Assembly: GCF_040712315.1 (NCBI RefSeq)
Contig: NC_134015.1
Location: 16,617,614 to 16,681,613, forward strand
Source: Castanea sativa
Taxonomy: Eukaryota; Streptophyta; Magnoliopsida; Fagales; Fagaceae
Direction: 5' to 3'
Length of the DNA: 64,000 bases
Shown here: piece after piece, positions 54,405 through 64,000 of the stretch
How the letters are laid out: every line of letters begins with the position of its first letter
Numbering within the stretch: the stretch's first letter is position 1
The notes under the pieces: model-generated
Told to the model about the DNA's origin: nothing
Database searches by the model: none
Seen by the model: only the letters and a program-made list of their open reading frames with translations
Translations under genes and position numbers: made by a program

Positions 54405-55830
54405 CAAAGTGTAAGGCATCAAAAATTGTAGATAGAGATAGCATTTGACTGGTTATACCTATGATTGATGACCAAAAACAGCAGTATTTTGATGTAGTAT
54501 TGTTCAGATTACTTCCAATATTTTATACGTACATTTCACTATTTATTTTATTTTAAATGAAATGATAAAATTGGACAAGTAAGAAGAAATTTCTTATTCT
54601 GTTATTATTATTTTTTTAACGAAAAGCCAGTCATTATGATCTATAAAAAGTCAATTGATATTGTTTCCCAAGACTAGTCGTCTGTTTGGTAAGGGAGTTT
54701 AAGTATTAGTTTTTAAAATGATGTGCAAACACATGTTTAAAATGCTTATAATGCAAAAAATGTGTTTGGTACCATGTGTCTATTAACATATTTTTAAAAT
54801 TTAAAAACATAATTATGTGTTTGGTATGATTATATGAGTGTGTGTGTATGTTTTTATTTGATGAGAGAAATTGTCCCCTCATAATTATCTGACATGAATA
54901 GTACATTTATTACTATTTTATTTTATGAGAGAAATTTTCCCCTTATTATTGTTGGACTCCATCTTTCTTTTCTCTTCATAGAAAACCCACGATTCTCCTT
55001 CTCTTCATCTCTCTTAGCCTCATGTCCCAACACCTTTGTTTCTCCTATATTGTTTCTTTCTTTTGTTCGCTCTAGATGTTTGATTTGGTTTGTGCTTTGT
55101 GGGCAGGGATTAAATTCAAATAGGTTTTTTTTTTTTTTTTTTTAAGTTTGGCGTTTTGTTGCACTGTTGTTTTTTTTGTTGGTGGGGATTAAATTTAAAT
55201 GGGTTTTGTTTGATTTGGAAGAAGAAAACCAGCAAAACAGCAAACTCCAAAACAAAACCAAAAAAAAAAAAAAAGCCATGCTGGAGAGAGAAAAGAAAAA
55301 GTGTGTTGTCCTATCAGTAGGTCTTGTGCTTTTCAAAATATTTACAACAATGTTATTGAACATTGTTACTCAAAAATTGAAAAATATTATGGATGTCTTC
55401 CCAAAATATAGTGTTTAAATACCCTAAATTGAAAACTGTGACTTCAAACTCCCTTAATCAAACAATCCTACCAGTATTTAAACATTAAAAATTTTGTTTA
55501 AACTCACATATCAAACAGGCCCTTAAGGCACTAAAAATTGTAGACAAAAATAACATTTGACTAATTTTACCTATGATTGATGACAAAAACAACATTATTT
55601 TTGTACAGTGTTGTTAACGTTACTTACAATATTTTCTATTGACATTTCATAGTTTTAATGCACCGAAAATTGTAAATAGAGATAGCATTTGACTAATTTT
55701 ACCTATGGTTGATGACTAAAAATAGTTTGTGTAGTGATGTTCGTGTTACTTCCAATATTTTCTACTGACATTTCACAATTCATTCATTTTAGAGGAAATG
55801 ATAAGATATTAAGTAGGAAGAAACTTCACA
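54405..55830. repeat. Three diverged copies of a 150-200 bp unit, split by a MITE
   Basis: Units at about 54408-54610, 55525-55655 and 55656-55830 share CAAAAATTGTAGATAGAGAT / AAAAATTGTAGACAAAAAT, AGCATTTGACT..TTTTACCTATG, TTGATGAC.AAAA, GTTACTTCCAATATTTT and ACATTTCAC. The second and third are adjacent; the first is separated by a MITE at 54686-55520. Units 1 and 3 continue alike at the end (GAAATGATAA...AGTAGGAAGAAA). Confidence 0.75.
54686..55520. mobile_element. hAT-like MITE inside the three-copy repeat
   Basis: The left end GTCTGTTTGGTAAGGGAGTT is mirrored in reverse by the right end (GGCCTGTTTGATATGTGAGT). It contains long T and A runs (55125-55143, 55260-55275). No transposase. Confidence 0.5.
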
Positions 55831-56147
55831 ATTTTTTCCCCTTATTTGGGGAAAAAAATACCCACTTATTAGGACAGTAAATGGATCTCCCAATATTTGG
55901 GAAGCATGCCATAAATTTGAAGATAGGGATGATCGAGCATCAATAGTGGACAACTTGACAAAGAAAAACAAAAGCATGGTTAGAAATACATGTAATATAA
56001 TAGAGCATTCCCATTTATTGTTCTATAATAAAGTTTTTGCTATTTATAGATGTTATTGTAGATAAAAAAGAGAAGAAAATCCCTACTTTTAGTCATGCAT
56101 TTTCATCTAAAAAAAAAAATAGTCATGCATTTTGCAATTATTTTATA
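55831..56147. other. Intergenic DNA
   Basis: The motif AGTCATGCATTTT repeats at 56091 and 56121. Nothing else seen. Confidence 0.35.
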
Positions 56148-57700
56148 CTAGTGTTTAATTCGCGCAATGCGCAAGATCATTTTATGATGGTAAAATAGGG
56201 GGGGTTGTTGGTCAATTGTTCAAATAATGATGTTAATGTGTAGGTGTTCTCCTAAAAGACAGACATAACTTAGCTAATCATACAATGCAAGAATTGTTCA
56301 TAAGAAGACAAAATATAATTTAAAACATATATTAAAAGTTAAATGTTATAGAACGAGAAAAAAAAACTCATTTATAACCATCAAACAATATTATTTTAAA
56401 CAAAAACATTGTTTAAAAAATGACATTTTTAACTATGGACAAAACTTATGTACAGTACCTTTGGTGCTATTTCTTAGGTTCTCTTCTTAAGTTTCTGTTA
56501 TGCGGCTACTTAACTTAAAAAATACACTTCCATCAATGAGAAAAAAGCCACATTGTAGAATTTCAACAGTAATTAATCCAAAATACTAAGAACACAATCG
56601 ATATGCATAGTATTCTCTCATTGTAACACACACATATATTTAGCTCCATCTAGAGCTTTGGTGTGATTCCTAATTGACCAAGCCATTTGTTAAATATATC
56701 GATTTTCTAATATAATTTAGGATGCGAATTTTTAAGTCAATTACCAATTTGTTGCTACCCTATCTTTGTAGCTCAAAGATAAATGTCTACTCATAAAAAA
56801 TAATTAGTATTTGAGAAAGTAAATATATTCAAATAATTTAAGATAAATATTTGAAGTGAATATTTTATATTAAAAGTTTTAGTTAAATAAATTTAATTAA
56901 ATAAGTATGTAGCTAATGTATTAGAAATTAAAAATTTTAAAATAGCACTCAAAATGTCAAAACCAAAATCAGAATTTAAAACTAATTTATCATCATGGGT
57001 TTAATATTTTTTAGATCTTAATATTTCTCTCTCTCTATCTATTTTATATGTATTATTTTTGCAAATGTCCACAAAGCAATTGGTTTTACGAAAGATATGC
57101 TCAATCTGTTTATTGGGAAAGGTCCTTAAAAGATATTCCTTCAATAATTTATATATATATATATAAGGAAAAGGTTGCAATGTTTTGTTGCTAAGTGAAT
57201 TAATCATAAATTCTAGAATTGTGTTGCTAATATGCCAAATTCATGACATCTAGATTGGCATGGCAATCAAATTGGTTCATTTTGAAAACTTTAAAGATTA
57301 CTATTACTAATGAAAAACTACTATTTAATACCACGTTTATGTCCCATGTTCAACTTGGATTTTTGTCCAAAATATGGAGTTTGGACCATTCATTCAACAC
57401 ACTATTAATTTAATCTTTTGAACCTGTGTGGAAACTACAAAGTTGAAGTGCAGGTAAAAGTATGAACACAATTTTCTGTAAGCCATATATACTTCAACTT
57501 TGTGTTTCATATTACTTTACTTTGATTATATTTTCTTTCATCATATTATTATACTTTGATTATCTCATAACTGTTTTGAGTATGTTATATTGCTTGGCTG
57601 GTTCTACCGCCTAATTATTTTCTTTCATCATATTATTATTATTATTCTGTGCTTCCGCCTTCAGCGCTTGTTCCGCCCCCTTCTTGGTAAGAAACCGTCT
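56148..57700 (-). mobile_element. Helitron 3' end at 56148 (5' end not found) followed by AT-rich DNA
   Basis: Read on the minus strand, CTTGCGCATTGCGCGAATTA leads to CACTAGT ending at 56148, a CTAG terminus next to T with a GCGCATTGCGC hairpin. I cannot place the 5' end; up to 57640 the sequence is AT-rich, with a CT microsatellite at 57025-57037 and an AT run at 57150-57165, and no coding signal. Confidence 0.45.
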
Positions 57701-57714
57701 TGGTATTAGAGCCA
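57701..57714 (+). promoter_or_regulatory. tRNA-Met primer-binding site of the endogenous pararetrovirus
   Basis: TGGTATTAGAGCCA differs at one base from TGGTATCAGAGCCA, the initiator tRNA-Met complement that marks the start of caulimovirid genomes. It is on the same strand as the movement-protein remnant downstream. Confidence 0.65.
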
Positions 57715-57981
57715 TTCTTTCCTTGGCCGCTGGTAGAGTTCTTGTGTTCTTTGTGATCTGTCTGTGTACCTAAAACTGTGATACTTTGTTGTCGTGTTCC
57801 CTTCTTACAGTCGTTGGCGTCACCGTAGTCGTAAAGTGAATTCCCAGAACCAAACAGTAAGGCCCATTTGAGCCAGGAGAGCGTGTAAGGCATGAGAGGT
57901 ATAGGGTTGGTTACGGTATGTGTTATGAAATGCAACGGTTGTGAGAAAAACATGATAATTGAGTGTTATAACTAGGATAGT

Positions 57982-58822
57982 ATGGATAGGTTGTGGAGAA
58001 CCAATTCTTCTATAAGTTCCAGGACTGGTTGTCCTCCTGATATTGTGAATAAGGAAGATCACAGTGTTGAAAAAAGTGAGTACCCTAATTTCCGGAAATG
58101 GAATATCCCAAAAGTCTCTTCTAAGTCTGTTTATCACCTTAGTTGGACTGAGAGTATTGCTTTCTCTGAATATAGAGTTAGAACTGTTGAACAAACTTTT
58201 TCTATCTCTAAAACTCATGAAAAATGTTGTTTGTTTTCCAAAAAAAAATATTAATGATTTTATGACTAAGAAACTCAAATATTTGTATATTGGTCTTGTT
58301 CAAGTTGCTATTAAACCATTGACTAGAAAAGGAATTAATGCTTTTGTTCTCATGTATTGAAGAGATGCTAGATTTAAGAAATTTAATGATAGCATTCTTG
58401 GTATGATTACTGCTTCTATGTATGATGGTTCTGTTTATTTTGATTTTTATCCTGATCTTGCTCTTGTTTTGGATGATCCTAATATTGTTAAAGCATTGAC
58501 TTTGAATATATTAACATCTAGTTATGACATGGATGAAGGTAGTAAACCTTTTGCTCTTATTTACCGAATTTACTATCGATTGCTTGACTCTCAACTGAGT
58601 CCTCGTGCTAGAAAAAGAGATCCTGTTGGCAAAACCATGTTAATCCAATGTTCTACTCCTGATGCTAAGATTCAAGTCCCCAAAATGATTCAATGGCAAG
58701 ATGTTATTCTTCCCAAAGAATGGATTTTGGAAAAAGAATCTCCACCTGTTAAACCTGTTTTTGATGAACTTGATCTTACTCATATTCAAGATTCCAAGTT
58801 GGTTAGGTTGGATCCAAGTTAA
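57982..58822 (+). pseudogene. Viral movement protein remnant (30K superfamily)
   Basis: The best part, 58403-58822, has SMYDGSVYFDFYPDLALVLD and IYRIYYRLLDSQLSPRARKR, patterns of caulimovirid cell-to-cell movement proteins. VPKMIQWQDVILPKEW is also typical of the C-terminal part of the domain. The N-terminal part is split over two frames. Intact proteins make tubules through plasmodesmata; this one has a stop and a frameshift. Confidence 0.7.
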
Positions 58823-59065
58823 CTTGATCTCAACCTTTAATTCATTCAATGTTTTTTGAAGTTCTATACTGTGTTTAATAATCTCATTTTACAATTTCGT
58901 AATCAACTGAGTTGGTTCAATCAATTCAAGAAGGGAACTCTTAACACAGAAGGTAAATATTCAGAACTATTTAAATCATCTTTTAAAAAATACTTTAGAA
59001 TTTGCAAATTGTTCAATGTATCAGTTAGTATCACTATATCGGAGTTTGTTTGGGTCACAAAATAG

Positions 59066-60035
59066 TCAACCCCATAAATTATACAACAAAAGCTTGCCCA
59101 ATAGATCTTGATATGGAGAAGGCGAGTTTCAACTTGGCCAAATTGCCCAAATTGCAATCTAATAAATTGGGGGCAAACCTCTTGCATGCCACACGCATCT
59201 TTGTCTCTTATCTCTATTCTTTGGTCCATTTCGAAGGTCAAAGCACGTGACAACAAACTACAATTGAGATTTGTTCCCAATTCTAGATCTTCTAGATCTT
59301 CATCAGAGAGCTCAAGTCCATGATCCAAATCTATTGCACCCAATTTATGATGATGAGCAACATACCATACTAACCATATGGTTTTAAACATAAAGAATAT
59401 TGCTATAAGATACAAAATATGGATTATGAAAATAAAATATTTGAAACTAAAAGAAGTCTCTAAGAGAAGAATTTGAAAAACAATTAACCTGGGTAAGTAT
59501 GTGAGTGACGAACCATATCAAAATCCACTGAAAACCAAATGGCTATACAATGATCCTTCATTGCATTCCTGAGGAGAAAATGATAGCATATCAGTATACC
59601 CCAAAAAAAGTGAGCAACATAAATATGTACAAAGACCAAGCATGAATTATATGAATTTTTTTTTTTAATTTTATTATAGGTTTTCACATAGGCCTATGCC
59701 TTGCAATAAACTAGTTATGAACTGATAATTAGAAAATTCCATCACCTATTGGAGCTTGTTCTATTTGGCTAAAATCAACTCAAATTTACAAATGTCATAA
59801 CATTATTATCAAAGCTTTACTAAGGATAAAATATTTCGTCATATTAAACTATGCTTACCATCAGGAAATAGCCAGATCACCATCTAAGGTTCTAAAATGA
59901 CCACTTAGTAACACTGGAGGTAGGGGTGTAGGGAATAGCAGGAGATCATATTGAACATCAAATATATGCATGTGTGTATATATATCAACCAATTAAAATA
60001 TGCAAGTTGTAAGTCTTCCTCCTTTGTTTCATTAA
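59066..60035. other. Intergenic DNA with one unassigned minus-strand open stretch
   Basis: 58921-59415 (minus) is open for 164 codons and has an acidic patch (LGAIDLDHGLELSDEDLEDL), with a modest base composition change at 59090-59340. I recognise no family. A TAAACTAGTTAT at about 59708 looks like a Helitron terminus but lacks a hairpin. Confidence 0.3.
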
Positions 60036-60475
60036 CTAGTTGAGTTCCCGCACGAAGTGCGGTGCAACTTATTATTAGTTTTCTCCAATATTTCGATTAG
60101 TTGTATCAAAAATCTTGTAACTTAACTGATTGACACTTCAATTTCCAATAGAAATATTCAGGATTCAGATCCCCAACCCACAACTATTGATATATAAAAA
60201 AAGATATTTCAAGAAATTTCATTGTAAAAAATTGTAATATTTAGTTATTTTATATATAGACAAAATAGAAATATACTAAGAGTAGTATAGTTATTTGATC
60301 ATATTATAGATATGTGTTTACAAATTGAAAATTGTATGATATAGTAGTTAATATAGATAGGCATGTTTCATGCCTACTAAAAAATGCATATTTCATTCAA
60401 TTATTATTTTACATTCTTGATTGTGCGTTTACTAGAAAAAATTTCCCCTTTTTGTTGGACATGGGTTTAATTGTT

Positions 60476-60508
<33 letters not shown>

Positions 60509-60695
60509 AAATTTGAGTAAAAATGTCATATTTCAAATCAATTGTTTCTCACATAAAAAAACTAATTGTTTCTCATATAAATCTTAAAAAAATGATATTA
60601 AAATTTCATTATGCTTAAAATAATTAATATAACAAATAAACTTATTTATTATATTAGTAATCTTTCTAATTACATAGAATACATGTTACAATGTT

Positions 60696-60700
60696 ATTTC
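60696..60700. repeat. 5-bp target-site duplication, left copy, of the solo LTR
   Basis: ATTTC, identical to 62070-62074. Confidence 0.8.
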
Positions 60701-62069
60701 TGTTGGGGTTTATGCCCTAAAATCCAATTTATTGGCATGTCATAAATAATTAAATTATTTAATTATATGAGACTATCTATAAATGAACTAATGGAATATT
60801 ATCATAGTACATGAGATACATTGTATGTGATTTATGTGATTTAGTCACAGAAGATGTAAATCACAAGTTTCTTGTAAACTCAAAATGTTGTACGTAGTCA
60901 GTGATGAAAATGGGCGTTTCATCTGCGAAGACTATAACATATCAAATAAGATGATTTGTCTTGATCATGGAAGTAGAGACTTCTAGTTGGTATGTTGATA
61001 TGTTTTAAGAGTTAATACATATTGAACTGGGCCGCTGTGAGGTTTATTATTCTCCTAATGACTGTCAATTGAATAATAAATCTCACGACTTCTATTAACA
61101 TGAACTCTAAATCCTGAGAGAATAATGGACCTGATCATGAGATGTAGGTTACTTTGATATATTAGGAGTGAGATCTATTAGTCACGGTCAAAACTTCAGT
61201 ATGTTGGGCAGCCGCATTTAGTGTTGATGGAACATATATTCTCAAGATGGAATTCATAATCTCTTAATGGAGATATAAAATATTCCCTTGAGATAAATTT
61301 AATGGGTTTAGTTATTCAGAGTGTTAGGCCCAATCACTTTAGTAAGGAGTTACTAAAGTATATATTTATGAAATTGGATTTCATAAATATATGATGAATA
61401 ACATAAAGGATTAAACTGGGTACTCAAGGATTAAGATGTAGCAATCTTCAAAGTGACAGTCTATATCTATGATTTTGTATTACTATGAATATTTTAATAA
61501 ATGGGTTACATGTATAATAAAGTTTTGGGATATAATTTATTAATAAGGCCTAAAGTGCAATTATATTTATATAGTGGTATTAAATATAATTAATGGTAAC
61601 TTTGAATTTGTCAAGAGTTGACAGAAAAGCCCAAGGCCCATTGGAGCTAGTGTCTTATTGGTCCCTTTTGGTCTCACTCCAAGCCACACACTAAAGCCCA
61701 ATTGAAAAGACTTAATAGGTCAGCCTAATTAGATAATCAGTTAATTATAAAGGGAAAAACATACAAAATTTTTATTAGTGATTTAAGAAATGGTGTGTAT
61801 GTGTGAGTGAAACACACTTTCATTCTCCCTTTAAAAACTGATTGAGAGACCACACATCTTGGGCATAAAGTGGAATTGGAGTGCAGATTAAAAGTATTCA
61901 CGAGCACTTCAATCTTTGGTTTTGAATTTCACCACGCCAAGGTATGCTATCTTGTTCTTAAATTCTGAAATCTACATAGTGCTTGTTATCAATTATGAAT
62001 AAAATAGATCTTTGTTTGTTGCTTCCGTTATGCGTTTTGTATGAGATATAAAACCAGTTTTTTCCTTCA
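60701..62069 (+). mobile_element. Solo LTR, 1369 bp, inside the Helitron
   Basis: It begins TGTTGGGGTTTATGCCC and ends TTTTTTCCTTCA, TG...CA, directly flanked by ATTTC on both sides. A TTTGTATGAGATATAAAACC end is of the type common in copia LTRs. There is no internal coding sequence, so the element was reduced to one LTR by recombination between its two LTRs. The family also occurs at 16818-17375. Confidence 0.85.
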
Positions 62070-62074
62070 ATTTC
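62070..62074. repeat. 5-bp target-site duplication, right copy, of the solo LTR
   Basis: ATTTC, identical to 60696-60700. Confidence 0.8.
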
Positions 62075-62510
62075 CACACACATACATATACGCACGGGCT
62101 CACATACACACGCACACAAAGGAATTAGGAAATTTAAAGCATTAAGATTAATTTTAGTGCATTCACAAATATTTATTTTTTATGGCTTTTGTGACAATTG
62201 TTGTCAAAACAACTGAACATGAGTAAGAATGTCATATTCTAAATTTATTATTATTATTCCAACTAAAAATTATTTTCTACACAGAGTTTATAAAAATAAT
62301 CATATAAATTCATTTAATAGAAATAATTAATGCACAAAAATAGATAATTAATATATGCATTTACTCTATTGGCTAATTCAATGAACTAATACTTTAATAT
62401 AAATGCAAATTTTGTTGAACTGAAAAGCTAAATAAAAAAAACTTCAAAGAATGCGCCACATGGCTCAACTAGCATGAGGTCTCTGCTTTTATATATATAA
62501 TATTAATTGA

Positions 62511-63784
62511 TTACAACTCTTTTTGGAGGTATTTATTTTTATTTTTAATTTTTTTTAAGGGAATGGGATTTCTTTTTCTCTTTAAGCGTAAAAACTCAAA
62601 CATGTAAGATGAATATTGTCCGTAGATTTCAGTATACAAAGCCAAATGAGTAATAACAAATCAACCAAAGGCCAAGGAATAATAAACCATGAAACAGAAG
62701 GTACACAATTCATTGTCCCAGAATTTCTTGTCCAAGAACAGATGTTTGTTGAGATGCTTTCTCTGTAAATAGTTCCCTAATTTGTAATTTACAGAAAATC
62801 CTAATTGGAATAATTAATCTGATATGTCATTTTGCCTCGGCCATAGCTGAAAATTTGTGATATGAACAGAACATTTTAAAAAAGAACCAGCTTTCATGCT
62901 GTGACCGATGCTAAACTCTTGAGGCAATTAGATTTTGTCCAATAAATAAGGTGAAGGCACTGAAGGGCCAACTATTGAATTGAAAAAAGGCAACATTATG
63001 AGTTTGATAATGACAATAAAAAGTATTTTAAAGATGATGAAGAAGGTTTGTGAACCAATCCAGCAGGGGGCTTTGGAATAAGAGGTTTGATGTCTTTAAA
63101 CCAATCTTTATTAGGAAAGTGACTGGTTTTAAATAAGAAAACAAACAGGAAAATTCAAAATTTACCAATTCAATATCATAGGATTACGGCTTTGTGTCAA
63201 AATTATAAGAAAAAAAAATCCTTTTGCTTTCCAAAAGCAAAGAAAAAATCTTTGAAAAAACTATTGTTTAAAACACAAAAAAATAAAAAAATAAAAAACG
63301 AGGTTTTTTTCAAATTGAGATTACCGAAAAACCATTTAGTCCACAAAAAGGGAGGGGAAGACTAATTTAGTAATTAAGAAAGGATATCAACTTTAGTGGG
63401 GAAGACTAATTTAGTAATTAATGTCATTGCCCAATTTTCTTCACATCTTAGCTAAAAAACCCTTCATTGGGGGATGCTGAGGAAAAAGAAATTGTGACTG
63501 CAAAATCTGTAAAGATGTTCACCTACAAATATCATAATGATCAAAATAAATGAAACCCATTATACAAAATTTAACATTTAAATAAATAAATAAATAAGCT
63601 ACACCTAGTGTTACATTCAAGTCTTAAAGGTGTAATTTCTGACGTGGATACCTAAAGTGAATCATCAAATATACTGTTTATTGATTCTTTGAAATCGTAA
63701 AAGACAGGAAGAACAAAAGGGGGGGGGGGGGTGGGACATAAAATTAGTCGACTAACTTTTGACTATAAAATCTAAAATAGTAAT
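62511..63784. other. Intergenic DNA with a direct repeat and a G run
   Basis: GACTAATTTAGTAATTA occurs at about 63360 and 63404, 44 bp apart. A 13-base G run lies at 63719-63731. No coding signal. Confidence 0.45.
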
Positions 63785-64000
63785 TGTAAGTGCACAATTG
63801 CACCTGGCCCCAAAAACAGTTATGGGCTCAGGCCCAATGAGCCTTAAACAATATGAATTTGTAGAATGTGGGCTTGAAACCCAAGTTAGAAGTGTGTGAG
63901 AATTAAATGACAAACTAAAGATTGCAAATACTTGGAAACAACAAGGAATATAGTAAATCAGCTTCCTCGGACATAAGCCGAGAGTTGTTCTTATATTATC
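63785..64000 (+). mobile_element. Probable LTR start, cut by the window edge
   Basis: TGTAAGTGCACAATTGCACC opens a less AT-rich stretch that runs to the end of the window, with repeated GGGCT/GGCCC motifs and CTCGGACATAAGCCGAG near 63966. Such starts are typical of Ty3/gypsy LTRs. The other end and the partner are outside the window. Confidence 0.45.

Larger units (their letters stand above)
57701..59065 (+). mobile_element. Endogenous pararetrovirus (Caulimoviridae) fragment
   Basis: A primer-binding site is followed by about 270 bp of leader and a movement-protein-like region, the order of caulimovirid genomes. The first part (57982-58254) and the second (58064-58360) are in different frames, with an in-frame stop near 58358-58360, so the reading frame is broken. 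From 58403 it is open to 58822. An open stretch at 58856-59065 may be the next part of the polyprotein. No capsid, protease or reverse-transcriptase sequence is present, so it is a dead fragment. The genus cannot be set by eye; petuvirus- or florendovirus-like are candidates. Confidence 0.75.
60036..62510 (-). mobile_element. Helitron carrying a nested solo LTR, 2475 bp
   Basis: On the minus strand it starts TCAATTAATATTATATATAT followed by AAAAGCAGAGACC at 62510, after an A. It ends with the hairpin CCGCACTTCGTGCGG and CAACTAG at 60036, before T. Without the nested LTR and its duplication it is about 1.1 kb, so non-autonomous. No Rep/helicase is present. Confidence 0.75.

Noticed and set aside
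59680..59715. Helitron 3' end at the ACTAGT near 59708
   Set aside because: No GC-rich hairpin precedes it and no 5' end in the same orientation was found.
1..64000. tRNA and rRNA genes
   Set aside because: I looked for A/B-box arrangements and conserved rRNA stretches while reading and saw none; the tRNA-like matches are retroelement primer-binding sites. A covariance scan would be decisive.

Overview
This window is nuclear DNA of a flowering plant. The signs are plant U1 snRNA genes with plant promoter elements, a spliced receptor-kinase-type gene, a Cf-9-type leucine-rich-repeat receptor-like protein, and plant lineages of Ty3/gypsy Tat, Ty1/copia, L1-type LINE, hAT, CACTA, Mutator and Helitron elements. 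It looks like a transposon-rich, AT-rich region of a woody eudicot. A Fagaceae-like source is my impression from the style of the repeats and is not proven.

Layout. 1-7646: the 5' LTR and most of the body of a decayed Tat-type Ty3/gypsy element on the minus strand, with an antisense coiled-coil ORF (424-1155, plus strand) and a tandem-repeat block; its 3' LTR lies left of the window. 8178-9050: a short Helitron. 9352-12628: the only host protein gene that looks intact, a seven-exon kinase-fold protein of 375 residues whose catalytic loop is degenerate (pseudokinase). 13211-13867: a broken KH-domain (HEN4-like) fragment. 14170-16817: a decayed Ac-like hAT element. 16818-17375: an LTR fragment. 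17385-17750: a second, diverged copy of the kinase gene's 3' UTR. 18099-23869: an L1-type LINE bounded by a 15-bp target-site duplication. 24134-24727: a hAT-like MITE. 26194-29119: a Helitron. 29566-33656: a receptor-like-protein pseudogene interrupted by a CACTA element with matching TAG duplications. 34598-37251: a CACTA-like element packed with palindromic copies of a TAGTGGCGTTT motif. 38795-42240 and 52738-53450: two copies of one host segment that each carry a U1 snRNA gene; the first is split by a probable solo LTR and a Tip100-like hAT element. 43716-48139: a complete but dead Ty1/copia element. 50403-51248: an uninterrupted RNase H ORF from a LINE 3' end. 51389-52105: a Mutator-like element with long terminal inverted repeats and a 9-bp target duplication. 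54405-55830: a three-copy repeat split by a MITE. 57701-59065: an endogenous pararetrovirus fragment (primer-binding site plus movement-protein remnant). 60036-62510: a Helitron carrying a nested solo LTR with a perfect 5-bp duplication. 63785-64000: the start of another probable LTR.

How it fits together. The likely functional content is small: the pseudokinase gene and one U1 snRNA gene (42048-42212). Nearly everything else is mobile DNA in various states of decay, inserted around and into duplicated host segments. Two local duplications (kinase 3' UTR; U1 block) give an internal yardstick for which sequences are insertions. Many breaks in the elements are in-frame stop codons readable as C-to-T changes, as expected of old, methylated plant repeats. 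I found no CRISPR array, tRNA, rRNA or bacterial-type operon.
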